Assembly: GCA_016281555.1 (NCBI GenBank)
Contig: JAEEIV010000054.1
Span: forward strand, 1 to 64,000
Source: Lachnospiraceae bacterium
Lineage (GTDB): Bacteria > Bacillota > Clostridia > Lachnospirales > Lachnospiraceae
Reading direction: 5' to 3'
Length of the DNA: 64,000 nt
Shown in pieces: positions 24,858 to 33,970 of the stretch (the stretch's first letter is position 1; every line of letters begins with the position of its first letter). The translations under genes were made by a program, and so were the position numbers. The notes under the pieces were generated by a model, which searched no databases, was not told where the DNA came from, and worked only from the letters and a program-made list of their open reading frames with translations.

Positions 24858-24888
24858 AAAAAATCCTTTCTCTGTTTTCGTCCGATCA

Positions 24889-26277
24889 TCAGAAGAATCT
24901 GTCGACCAGTTCGCGGCTGTATTCAGCGGTTTCGTCCATGTCGCCGAAACTCATGATCTCGCCCGCGTAGAAGGTGTCGTACTTGTCCTGCATCGCTTCG
25001 ACCTTCTCGTACCAGCCATCGGCATAGTCCTTCGAGAAGACGTGCGGGAAGTAGTAGACAGACCATTCGTTGACGACGTTGGAAGCCGGGTTCTTCATGG
25101 TCTTCAGATCGTCGAGAACCATCTTCTTGCACTCGTCGTACGGAATCTCCGCCGTGTCTTTATGCTTACGAAGCGCATAGGTCGTGATGACCTGATCCTT
25201 CGTATCCTTCCAACGGCGATAGTACACCATCAGATGTCCGAGGCGCTCTTTCGTCATGTTGTCGAAGACGTAATAGCTGATCTCCGGATGGTCTTCCGGC
25301 TTCGTCTCGACGGCGAGCACGTCGTAGCGCTCGTAATCGATCTTGCTGAACAGTTCCTTCTCGTCCTCGCGGGCATCGAAGTAATCGACCATGCCGACCT
25401 GGCCGTCCGCGCGCTTGTTCGGGATGTAGAGAGGAGCGGTGACAATGATCTTGTCATATTCTTCAACCTGTCCGTTCACGGTGACGAAGACCTTGCCGTC
25501 TTTCCGCTCGACCTTTTCGATCTTGGAATTCAGGCGCGCCGGATGCTTCAGATGATCGTTCAGCTGTTCCCAGATGTACTGAGTGCCGTTCTTCCAGGTC
25601 CAGAGATTGACCTTCACGAAGTTCATCGTGGTCTGGAAGTCCAGATACTTCAGAACGTACGCGGCCGGAATCTCATCGAAATAGCCGTAACCGAAGGAGG
25701 TGTAGGGCCCGATCCAGACGTCCTGCGTAAGCTCGACGCCGTTTAATTTGCAGAACTCGCTGAACGGAAGGCAAAGATCCTTTAAGTTCGGGTTCTCGCC
25801 CTTGACCGGCTCTCTCTTCGCGTTCTGCTGGCTGTAGCCGTCGTAACGGCCTTCCGCGACGCCGCGGTGACCGTTGACGTCGTAGCCCTTGTACTTCGTC
25901 TCAAGCAGTTCGCCGAGTTTCTTGATCTGCTTCTTCATGCGCAGAAGACGCGGGATCTTCAGGATGTTCTTCTTCGGCTCGAACGGCTCAATGACGTCGC
26001 CCTTCGCATTCTTGTAGTTCCGGTTCAGCTTCGGTCCATCGTGCGTGATGCCGCAGAACTCTTCCACGTCGTGCACCGCATAGTACGAAGGCACGCCCAT
26101 AATGGCGCCCATCTCATACCGGCGTCCGTTGTAAGTCGGGCTCCAGCACTTGCCGCCCACGCGGTCAAGGCGCTCTAAAATCGTGTAATTCTCGTAGCCC
26201 TTCTGCTCGAGATACATACCGGCCGAAAGCCCTGCCGGGCCGCCGCCGACGATACAAATGCGGATATTCTTATCCAT
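24889..26277 (-). CDS. FAD-dependent polyunsaturated fatty acid isomerase (PAI family)
   Basis: 462 residues. The start is the ATG at 26277 with AGGAGG 8 nt in front; an upstream in-frame extension is rejected. It closely resembles, as recalled, the Cutibacterium acnes PAI that converts linoleate to trans-10,cis-12 conjugated linoleate. Shared stretches include 'GGKCWSPTYNGRRYEMGAIM', 'IPAAYVLKYLDF', 'NLWTWKNGTQYIWEQLN', 'GHLMVYYRRW' and 'GWYEKVEAMQ' with 'TFYAGEIMSFG'. The Rossmann FAD motif is 'IVGGGPAGLSAGMYLEQKG'. It acts on free PUFA by hydride shuttle on FAD. It is the first gene of an operon with a RetSat-like flavoprotein and two electron-transfer proteins. An insert of about 35 residues near 120-155 is absent from the recalled PAI. 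Confidence 0.88.
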   Translation of the reverse strand: MDKNIRICIVGGGPAGLSAGMYLEQKGYENYTILERLDRVGGKCWSPTYNGRRYEMGAIMGVPSYYAVHDVEEFCGITHDGPKLNRNYKNAKGDVIEPFEPKKNILKIPRLLRMKKQIKKLGELLETKYKGYDVNGHRGVAEGRYDGYSQQNAKREPVKGENPNLKDLCLPFSEFCKLNGVELTQDVWIGPYTSFGYGYFDEIPAAYVLKYLDFQTTMNFVKVNLWTWKNGTQYIWEQLNDHLKHPARLNSKIEKVERKDGKVFVTVNGQVEEYDKIIVTAPLYIPNKRADGQVGMVDYFDAREDEKELFSKIDYERYDVLAVETKPEDHPEISYYVFDNMTKERLGHLMVYYRRWKDTKDQVITTYALRKHKDTAEIPYDECKKMVLDDLKTMKNPASNVVNEWSVYYFPHVFSKDYADGWYEKVEAMQDKYDTFYAGEIMSFGDMDETAEYSRELVDRFF

Positions 26278-26318
26278 GTTCTTTCCTCCTAAAGTGGATA
26301 TTTGATACATATAGTAAG

Positions 26319-26347
26319 ATTATACAATGAAACGCCGAAAATTGCAC
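26319..26347 (-). promoter_or_regulatory. Promoter of the PUFA isomerase operon
   Basis: Minus strand: perfect -10 TATAAT (26319-26324) with a weak -35 GTGCAA (26342-26347) at 17 nt, about 40 nt before the ATG. The poor -35 suggests an activator. Confidence 0.6.
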
Positions 26348-26403
26348 CTGTTTTTTTTCGGTTTTGACGAAAATCTCCGCCGCTTCTTCCTCCGAAATCC
26401 CGC

Positions 26404-26432
26404 TTTATTTTCCCGTCTTCCTGTGTTATAAT
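26404..26432 (+). promoter_or_regulatory. Promoter of the acyl-ligase / ACP / thioesterase operon
   Basis: TATAAT (26427-26432) with weak TTTATT (26404-26409) at 17 nt, 40 nt before the ATG. It is divergent from the PUFA isomerase promoter; about 57 nt separate the two -35 regions, enough for one shared regulator site. Confidence 0.55.
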
Positions 26433-26471
26433 CAAATCGTTCCATCAGCGCGTTCCGGACGGGAGGACTCC

Positions 26472-27830
26472 ATGTGCTTTGAATCTTTCTTGGAAATGCT
26501 GTCATATCATACCGAAGTTTCGCCGGATCACCCGGCGCTCGTTTTCGATTCCAACGGCTCTAAGGCCGAATTATCGTTCAAAGAACTGCTTGATTCAGTG
26601 AAGAAACGTACCGAGGACTTCCGCGGAAGCCGCGCGGTCGCGTTTCTCATCGGCGAAAGCACGAAGGATACGGTCATTGACCTGTTTGCGGCGGTCAATG
26701 CCGGGGCCAGAGTCGTATTGCTCGACGAAAACATTCCGGAAGAAGTGCTCGGGCGGCTGATCCGGCTTTCGGAAGCCGACGAAGTCATCGGCGATCCGGA
26801 ACTCACAGAGCTCGTCAGACCTTCGCTCGTGAAGCCGAGGGCGAACGGGCAGGGCGAAATGCTGTTCTTCACTTCCGGCACCACGAACCGTTCGAAGGCG
26901 GTCGTGCTGACGGAAAAGTCCCTGCTTCGAAGCGCCTGGAACGGCGGATCGCTTCTGCCGCTCTCCCCGGAAGACACGCTACTTCTCATGCTGCCGTTGA
27001 ATCACGTCTTCGGTTTCGTCTGCGGACTGCTCTGGGGCATGACGGCCGGCGCAGCCGTTGCCGTCGGACGCGGCCCCCGGCATTACGGGGACGACTGCCT
27101 GTTCTTCCGCCCCACCGCACTTTCCCTCGTGCCGCTGCTTCTCGGCTTTTGCTTAAAGCATCAGGTATTCAATCCGGAACTCTCTCTGCTCCTCGTCGGT
27201 GCGGGAGATTGCCCGAAGGAACTCATCGCAGCCGCGAAGGCGACCGGCAGAAAACTCTCCTTCGGTTACGGCCTGACGGAAACCTCTTCGGGCGTGGCAT
27301 TGTCCTTAGGAGACGATCCGTTCGCCATGACGATCTGCCCCGATTTCGACGTTACCATCGCAGAAGACGGTGAGATCCTGTTACAGTGTCCGAACACCGT
27401 GATGCAGGGCTATTTCAAGCGGCCGGAAGACACCGCGAACGCACTCCGGGACGGCGTGCTTTATACGGGCGACCTCGGAAGGATCGATGAAAACGGTCTT
27501 CTGCACGTCACCGGGCGGAAGAAGGAAATGATCGTATTGCCGGACGGAACGAAGATCTTCCTGCCGGAATACGAAGCGGCGCTCATCCGCGCGACCGGCG
27601 AACCGGACCTCGCGCTCATCTATGAGGACGGCCGGCTCTGCCTCGTCATTTCCGAAAAAGCCGGCAATGAAAAAGAGGTCCTGGAAAAGATCCGCCGCGT
27701 GACCGAGCAGTACCCGCGCGGACAGCAGATCCGGAAAATCGTGACCGTGTCGAAGCCGCTGCCGAGGACTGCCACGGGCAAACTGAAACGGTATGAGATC
27801 GCCGCCATCTGCACGGCGGAACAAGCATAA
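26472..27830 (+). CDS. AMP-dependent acyl-adenylating enzyme (acyl-ACP/CoA ligase)
   Basis: 452 residues. ANL-superfamily enzyme: P-loop 'LFFTSGTTNRSKAVVL', 'FGYGLTETSSG', 'LYTGDLGRIDENG' and the C-terminal catalytic Lys in 'PRTATGKLKRYE'. The start is the ATG at 26472 with GGGAGG at 26461-26466. It is shorter than classical acyl-CoA ligases (over 500), closer to stand-alone domains that load a carrier protein. The next gene is an acyl carrier protein, so acyl-AMP is probably transferred to that ACP's phosphopantetheine. Given the divergent PUFA genes, the substrate may be a fatty acid. Confidence 0.88.
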   Translation: MCFESFLEMLSYHTEVSPDHPALVFDSNGSKAELSFKELLDSVKKRTEDFRGSRAVAFLIGESTKDTVIDLFAAVNAGARVVLLDENIPEEVLGRLIRLSEADEVIGDPELTELVRPSLVKPRANGQGEMLFFTSGTTNRSKAVVLTEKSLLRSAWNGGSLLPLSPEDTLLLMLPLNHVFGFVCGLLWGMTAGAAVAVGRGPRHYGDDCLFFRPTALSLVPLLLGFCLKHQVFNPELSLLLVGAGDCPKELIAAAKATGRKLSFGYGLTETSSGVALSLGDDPFAMTICPDFDVTIAEDGEILLQCPNTVMQGYFKRPEDTANALRDGVLYTGDLGRIDENGLLHVTGRKKEMIVLPDGTKIFLPEYEAALIRATGEPDLALIYEDGRLCLVISEKAGNEKEVLEKIRRVTEQYPRGQQIRKIVTVSKPLPRTATGKLKRYEIAAICTAEQA

Positions 27831-27849
27831 AAACAGTGGGAGAAAACCA

Positions 27850-28095
27850 ATGACCAGAGAAGAACTTGCGAACGAAATCAGGGAAGTCATCTACGAGTGC
27901 GCCCCGGAGCTGGACGGCATGGAACTGAACGAAGACACCGTCATCAATACCGACGCGGCCATTGATTCCATGGGCTTCACGCTCGTGATCTGCCGGCTGG
28001 AAGCGAAGTATGACGTCCGGATCCCGAACCGCCAGTGGCAGAAGCTTCAGACGTTCGGCGACGTCGTGACTGCGATCGAAACGAGGATCCAATGA
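27850..28095 (+). CDS. Acyl carrier protein
   Basis: 81 residues from the ATG at 27850. A small acidic helical protein with the phosphopantetheine Ser in 'AAIDSMGFTLVICRLEAKY' (DSM in place of the usual DSL). It is not in an fab cluster, so it is likely a dedicated carrier for the ligase upstream. The stop overlaps the thioesterase ATG by 4 nt. It would require 4'-phosphopantetheinylation by a transferase elsewhere. Confidence 0.9.
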   Translation: MTREELANEIREVIYECAPELDGMELNEDTVINTDAAIDSMGFTLVICRLEAKYDVRIPNRQWQKLQTFGDVVTAIETRIQ

Positions 28096-28799
28096 ACCTG
28101 AAATCCGAAACATTCAAACTCCGGACCGCGCATTGCGACGTTTTCCGGAAACTCCGGCTGTCGGAACTGTTCACCCGGTTTCAGGAGATCGCGATCGCCG
28201 ATACCGAGGAACACGACATGGGGCGGGACAAAACGCTGGACCGCGGTCTTTTGTGGGTCGTGACGGGATACCGCGTGGAGATCGGCCGGCTTCCCGAGTA
28301 CGACGAGACCGTCACGCTGGAAACCTGGGCCGGGAAGACCATGCACGTCTTCTTTCCCCGTTATTTCCGGATGAAGGACGCCGCAGGGAACGTGATCCTG
28401 CAGGCCTCTTCGTTCTGGGTACTCATCGACGCATCGGTTCGGAAGGTGATCTTTCCGGAAGAAGCCGGCGTTTTTATGGAGGAAGTGAAGGTGGAGGATC
28501 CGCCGGCGTTCCCGAGACCGCCGAGGATCGGCGAAACTCCGGAGGAGGTCCCTTTCACGGTCACCTATTCCACCCTCGACCTGAACGGACACATGAACAA
28601 TACGCGCTATTTCGACGCGGTCCAGGACGCGATCTATCCCTTGAAAAAAGCGGCGCCGCCACGTCTTATTCAGGTAGAATTCAAGAACGAGGCGCGCCCG
28701 GGCGAGACCTTCATGATCCGCTACGGCGAAAACGGGGATACCGTTTCCGTCACCGGCGAAGCGGACCGGACGATCTTCCGGATGAGCCTCACATATTAA
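28092..28799 (+). CDS. Acyl-ACP thioesterase, FatA/FatB-like double hot-dog
   Basis: 235 residues. Two hot-dog repeats. The first contains 'LSELFTRFQEIAIADTEEHD' and 'VTGYRVEIGRLPEYDETVTL'. The second has the catalytic region 'YSTLDLNGHMNNTRYFDAVQ' with the N-x-H-x-N-N core typical of this family. Hydrolyses acyl-ACP to free fatty acid. ATGA coupling to the ACP gene makes that ACP its probable substrate carrier. With a ligase on the other side of the ACP, the set could load, hold and release an acyl chain. Bacterial relatives also trim ordinary fatty acid synthesis products. Confidence 0.9.
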   Translation: MNLKSETFKLRTAHCDVFRKLRLSELFTRFQEIAIADTEEHDMGRDKTLDRGLLWVVTGYRVEIGRLPEYDETVTLETWAGKTMHVFFPRYFRMKDAAGNVILQASSFWVLIDASVRKVIFPEEAGVFMEEVKVEDPPAFPRPPRIGETPEEVPFTVTYSTLDLNGHMNNTRYFDAVQDAIYPLKKAAPPRLIQVEFKNEARPGETFMIRYGENGDTVSVTGEADRTIFRMSLTY

Positions 28800-28815
28800 A
28801 AAACGGAGCGTCTCC

Positions 28816-29784
28816 TTGAAACCTTATTACAGCAAAAAAAAGCAGTTTATCATTTCCTGCCTGCTCATCATTGCCGGGAATCTTCTGCTCGCCTTTCTCG
28901 TCGCGGCGTTCATCATTCCGCACGACATCGTCATGGGCGGCACGACCGGCATCGGCATTGCCCTGCACCGCGTCCTTCCGTGGCTTGACGTCTCGATCTT
29001 CGTGCTTGCGCTGAACGTCATTCTCCTGATCATCGGGCTCTTCATTCTCGGGAAGCACTTTTTCTTCACGACCGTGGCGAGTTCGATCCTTTATCCGGTC
29101 TTTCTCGGCTTCTTTCAGCGGATTCCCGGCATTGACAGTTTAACGGACAATGCTCTCCTCGCCTCCATCTTCGCCGGCGCACTGATGGGCATTGCGCTCG
29201 GCATGGTCATGCGGGCGGGATCGTCCACCGGCGGAATGGACGTCGTGGACCTCATCCTGCACAAATGGACGCATCTGCCCATCGCTCTTTTCGTTTATCT
29301 CGGAGACGCCGTGGTGATCGGGTTTCAGGCGTTTTCGCTTCCCTCGGAGAAGACGCTCCTCGGCATTCTGGTCCTCGTGCTCGAAACGATTCTGCTTGAC
29401 CGGGCAATGATCCTCGGAAAGGCCCGCATCCAGCTCATGGTCATTTCCGACCGCTGCGACGAGATCCGGGAGGCGATCTTAAACCGCCTCAGCGCCGGCG
29501 CGACGCAGTTTTTCATTGAAACGGGAAGACTGAAAAAGCAGGAAAAAGCCGTGGTCAGCGTCATTTCCGAACGGAAAGTGTACGAAGCCACGGAGATCAT
29601 ACACGGCATTGATCCCGCCGCCTTCATCACGATCTCGAAGATCAATGAAGTGCGCGGGCGCGGATTCACGCTGGAACGGACGGTTCTGGAAGAAGTCGAT
29701 GCGCCGGATTCAGAGGGTGAGCCGGTTGTCCCGGCCGATGGCGAGCGTCAGCAGATAGATGCGGGAAATCCCGGAAGCAAGTAA
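28816..29784 (+). CDS. YitT family membrane protein (DUF161 + DUF2179)
   Basis: 322 residues from a TTG start. Five to six membrane segments (about 12-190) with 'IIPHDIVMGGTTGIGIALH' and 'GLGMVMRAGSSTGGMDVVDL'-like family motifs. A cytosolic DUF2179 domain (about 205-285) follows, with 'VVSVISERKVYEATEIIHGID'. Function of the family is unknown. It starts 16 nt after the thioesterase, so it may share its transcript. The last 25 codons overlap the 3' end of the convergent comF gene, and this tail ('DAPDSEGEPVVPADG...') lies outside the conserved domain. Confidence 0.88.
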   Translation: MKPYYSKKKQFIISCLLIIAGNLLLAFLVAAFIIPHDIVMGGTTGIGIALHRVLPWLDVSIFVLALNVILLIIGLFILGKHFFFTTVASSILYPVFLGFFQRIPGIDSLTDNALLASIFAGALMGIALGMVMRAGSSTGGMDVVDLILHKWTHLPIALFVYLGDAVVIGFQAFSLPSEKTLLGILVLVLETILLDRAMILGKARIQLMVISDRCDEIREAILNRLSAGATQFFIETGRLKKQEKAVVSVISERKVYEATEIIHGIDPAAFITISKINEVRGRGFTLERTVLEEVDAPDSEGEPVVPADGERQQIDAGNPGSK

Positions 29785-30426
29785 GACGCGCGTACAGGCA
29801 TTGGCCGTACTGCCGGTCGTGTAAATGTCGTCCACCAGGATGACGGACTCATAGGTTTTGTGAGAAGAAGGAACGAAGAAGGCGGTTGCCAGATTGTTCC
29901 TTCTTTCCTGTTCGGTCAGGTTTTTCTGGGCCTCGGTCTTTTCGCTCCGGAAAAGATATCCCGGATCCACCGGAAGGGAAAGCGCTTTTCCGAGCCGGGA
30001 GGCGATCTCCTCCGCCTGATTGTAGCCGCGGCTTTTCAGTTTCGAAGGATGCACCGGGACCGGGATCAGGGCTTCGGCGCCCCAGAGCGCGACCTCGTCC
30101 CGGATGCGGTCTCCGAAATCTAGGCAGGGATAGTCGAGGATCTGCGGGTTTTCGTGGTACTTGACCTCCGAGAGCATCCGCCGGACGTATTTGGACGTGT
30201 ACTCCGCATACGAAAGCCCTTTCACAAAAAGCGGCATCCGTTTTTCGCAATTTCCGCAATACTCAAACGACTCCTCCATGAGCGGTTTTCCGCATTTCAT
30301 ACAGGTCGGGGACGTCACGCGTCGGATCTTCTCTTTGCAGGGAGGACAGATGAGCGTCTTTCCCGGCGGCAACGCTTCTAAACAGACCGGGCAGCGCTTC
30401 GGATAGATGAGGTCAATGAAGCTCAT
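29710..30426 (-). CDS. comF: ComF family protein / phosphoribosyltransferase-like
   Basis: 238 residues. N-terminal zinc ribbon with four CxxC-type pairs ('CPVCLE', 'CPPCKE', 'CMKCGK', 'CGNCEK'). The C-terminal phosphoribosyltransferase fold carries the PRPP motif 'VILVDDIYTTGSTANAC'. Involved in DNA uptake in competent bacteria; elsewhere its role is uncertain. It overlaps recD2 upstream by 14 nt, so both are translated from one message. Its 3' end overlaps yitT in antisense by 75 nt. Confidence 0.9.
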   Translation of the reverse strand: MSFIDLIYPKRCPVCLEALPPGKTLICPPCKEKIRRVTSPTCMKCGKPLMEESFEYCGNCEKRMPLFVKGLSYAEYTSKYVRRMLSEVKYHENPQILDYPCLDFGDRIRDEVALWGAEALIPVPVHPSKLKSRGYNQAEEIASRLGKALSLPVDPGYLFRSEKTEAQKNLTEQERRNNLATAFFVPSSHKTYESVILVDDIYTTGSTANACTRVLLASGISRIYLLTLAIGRDNRLTL

Positions 30427-32617
30427 GCGCGTTTATGATCATTTCCTTCAGTCCGGACAGCCGTTTCGAACGGTCATGGTTGTCGATCATCCGGCAGAAC
30501 GTCTCGTACCGGCCGACGATCACGACGGCCAGCCGGGCGCGCGTCACGGCCGTATAGAGCAGGTTCCGGTTCATCAGCATGTCCGGTCCGGAATGTAACG
30601 GCAGAATGACCGCAGGATACTCCGAGCCCTGGGATTTGTGGATCGTCACCGCATAGGCAAGTTCCAGTTCGTCGCAGTCGGAATAGGGGTAACTGACCGT
30701 TTTTCCTTCTTCGAATTCCACGGTCAGCGTTTCGGAGAAGTAATTGATCCCCCGGATGAATCCGATGTCGCCGTTGAACACGCCGCTGCCGTTTTCCCCG
30801 GACTTCGTCGTCCAGGTGAGATCGTAATTATTCCGGATCTGCATGACCTTGTCGCCTTCCCGGAACGTCCTCTCCCCGAACTCCTTTTCCCTCTTATCCG
30901 CGGCCGGCGGATTGAAGGTCTCCTGCAAGACGCGGTTTAAGTTTTCCACGCCGAGCGGTCCTTTCTTCATCGGGCAGAGCACCTGCAGTTCTTCGGTTTT
31001 CGCATGCACGTGCTTCGGCAGTTTGTCGCGAAGCAGGGTCACCGTCGCGCCGACGATCTTGCCCGGAATGTCCCGTTCGACGAAGATGAAGTCGTCGGAC
31101 TGCTCCAGTTTCACGTGCTCTCCCGCGTTGATCTTGTGGGCATTGACGATGATCCGGCTGTTTTCCGACTGCCGGAAGATCTTGTTCAGCCGCACGACCG
31201 GAAAGCAGTCCGAGTCAATGAGGTCGCGAAGGACGTTCCCCGGGCCGACCGACGGCAGCTGGTCCGCGTCGCCGACCAGAACGAGCCGCATGCCCGGCGT
31301 CAGGGCGCGGAGCAATGCGTTCATGAGAAACAGGTCCACCATGGACATCTCGTCGACGATGATGACGTCCGCATCGAGCGGGTTGCTCTCGTCACGCCGG
31401 AACGAGACGCGTTCCCCGTCTTCCGGGTTTCCCTCCGCTTCCAGCATGCGGTGCACGGTCATTGCCTCGTATCCCGTTGCCTCGGTCATCCGCTTCGCCG
31501 CACGCCCCGTCGGCGCCGCGAGCAGAAGATCCAGTCCCGAGTCAATGAAAAAGCGGATGAGCGTCCGGATCGTCGTGGTTTTTCCCGTACCGGGTCCGCC
31601 CGTGATCACCGTGACGCCGTTCGCGGCCGCGGTGAACACCGCTTCTTTCTGGAGATCGTCGAGAACGAACCGGTCTTTTTTCTCGATTTCGGAGAGCTGC
31701 CGGTACACGTCGTTCCGGTGTACGGTCTCGTCCGAAAGATTCATGTTTTTCAAGCGGAGCGCCGTATTCTGCTCGGTCACGAAGATCGAGGCAATGTACA
31801 CGCGCTCTTCCAACCCGCTCCGGACGATCCGCACTTTCCGCTCGACCGCAAGGTCCTGCAAAAGATGATCGAAATCGGCGACCTGCACCGAAAGCAGGCC
31901 TTCCACGTTCGAGATCAGCACGTCCTTTAAAAGATAGGTGTTTCCGTTGTTCACCGTGTCCTGCAGAAGGAACAGCGCCGCCGCGCGGATCCGGTATTCC
32001 GAATCGGGCGAAACGTTCATTTTGAGCGCGATCTCGTCCGCGGTCCTGAAACCGATGCCCCGCACTTCTTCCGCGAGCCTGTATGGATTCTCCCGGAGAA
32101 CAGCATACGTCTCCGTACCGAAGCGCTTGTAGATCTTTGCCGCCAGCGTCACGGTGATGCCGTACTGCTGCAGGAAAAGCATCGTATCTCTCGCTTCCCG
32201 CTTTTCGACGATCTGCGCGGCAATGTCCATCGCGGCCCGCTCGCTGATCCCCTTCACTTCCGAAAGGCGCTCCGGTTCTTCCTCGATGATGCGGAACGTG
32301 TCCTCGCCGAATTTCTCGACGATCCGGTGTGCTAACTTTTCCCCGATGCCGCGGATCGCGCCGGAGCCGAGATAGCGTTCGGTCGCGGCCTCGTCTTCCG
32401 GCGGAACGAACTCGTATTTTTCCACTTTGAACTGCGGTCCGTACGTCGGATGGATGACGGACTCGCCTTCGGCACGGATCGTTTCTCCGGCCGCGATTGA
32501 AAGAAATCTGCCGACTAAGCAGAACTCGTCCTCTCCGGACCGGACGACCAGTACCGTATAGCCCGTCTCTTCATTTCTGTAGGTGATCCGCTCGACGTAT
32601 CCCGTAACAGTTTCCAT
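30413..32617 (-). CDS. recD2: RecD2-type ATP-dependent DNA helicase
   Basis: 734 residues from the ATG at 32617 (GGAGTGG in front; a longer in-frame start covers a hairpin and is rejected). The N-terminal OB-like and helix-hairpin-helix region (about 1-300, e.g. 'YLGSGAIRGIGEKLAHRIVE') is typical of RecD2. SF1B motifs: Walker A 'ITGGPGTGKTTTIRTLI', Walker B 'IIVDEMSMVD', 'LVGDADQLPSVGPGNVL' and the C-terminal 'AYAVTIHKSQGSEYPAV'. A 5'-3' helicase in repair, independent of RecBC. Confidence 0.94.
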   Translation of the reverse strand: METVTGYVERITYRNEETGYTVLVVRSGEDEFCLVGRFLSIAAGETIRAEGESVIHPTYGPQFKVEKYEFVPPEDEAATERYLGSGAIRGIGEKLAHRIVEKFGEDTFRIIEEEPERLSEVKGISERAAMDIAAQIVEKREARDTMLFLQQYGITVTLAAKIYKRFGTETYAVLRENPYRLAEEVRGIGFRTADEIALKMNVSPDSEYRIRAAALFLLQDTVNNGNTYLLKDVLISNVEGLLSVQVADFDHLLQDLAVERKVRIVRSGLEERVYIASIFVTEQNTALRLKNMNLSDETVHRNDVYRQLSEIEKKDRFVLDDLQKEAVFTAAANGVTVITGGPGTGKTTTIRTLIRFFIDSGLDLLLAAPTGRAAKRMTEATGYEAMTVHRMLEAEGNPEDGERVSFRRDESNPLDADVIIVDEMSMVDLFLMNALLRALTPGMRLVLVGDADQLPSVGPGNVLRDLIDSDCFPVVRLNKIFRQSENSRIIVNAHKINAGEHVKLEQSDDFIFVERDIPGKIVGATVTLLRDKLPKHVHAKTEELQVLCPMKKGPLGVENLNRVLQETFNPPAADKREKEFGERTFREGDKVMQIRNNYDLTWTTKSGENGSGVFNGDIGFIRGINYFSETLTVEFEEGKTVSYPYSDCDELELAYAVTIHKSQGSEYPAVILPLHSGPDMLMNRNLLYTAVTRARLAVVIVGRYETFCRMIDNHDRSKRLSGLKEMIINAHELH

Positions 32618-32655
32618 AAACCACTCCAAAAACAGGAACAATGATCCTGAAACGC

Positions 32656-32688
32656 CGCAGGCGAATGTGTCCGCCACATCCGCCTGCG
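32656..32688. other. Strong hairpin between mreB and recD2
   Basis: CGCAGGCG (32656-32663) pairs with CGCCTGCG (32681-32688), extended by ATGTG/CACAT after one mismatch. It lies after the mreB stop on the minus strand. The U-tract is short (GUUUC), so it is at best a weak terminator or a processing hairpin separating mreB from recD2 expression. Confidence 0.6.
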
Positions 32689-32712
32689 AAATGACAGCAA
32701 CGATCCGCCGTC

Positions 32713-33720
<1,008 letters not shown>

Positions 33721-33833
33721 GATGCTTACCTGCTTTCCAATCATTTCAGGAAAGGGATCCCTTCCCTGCCGTTTCCGTTTTCATTGCACTTCTGACGGGT
33801 GAGGATTCTCCCGCACGCTAGTAATAGAACAAT

Positions 33834-33862
33834 AGAATAAATCAAACTTCCGCTTTTGTCAA
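33834..33862 (-). promoter_or_regulatory. mreB promoter
   Basis: Minus strand: consensus TTGACA (33857-33862), 17-nt spacer, TATTCT (33834-33839). The leader of about 100 nt contains the palindrome AAGGGATCCCTT at 33752-33763. Confidence 0.8.
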
Positions 33863-33902
33863 CCGCGAGGCCGAAAAAGACGCGACAAAAATAAAAAACT
33901 CT

Positions 33903-33931
33903 TTGACCGAAGGGGTTCTCCGTCGTATAAT
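33903..33931 (+). promoter_or_regulatory. Promoter of the dehydroquinase gene
   Basis: TTGACC (33903-33908), 17-nt spacer, TATAAT (33926-33931), 39 nt before the ATG at 33971. Divergent from the mreB promoter. Confidence 0.85.
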
Positions 33932-33970
33932 GAAATGTGGTATAGAATGGGCAAGAGCAGAGGTATCCGT

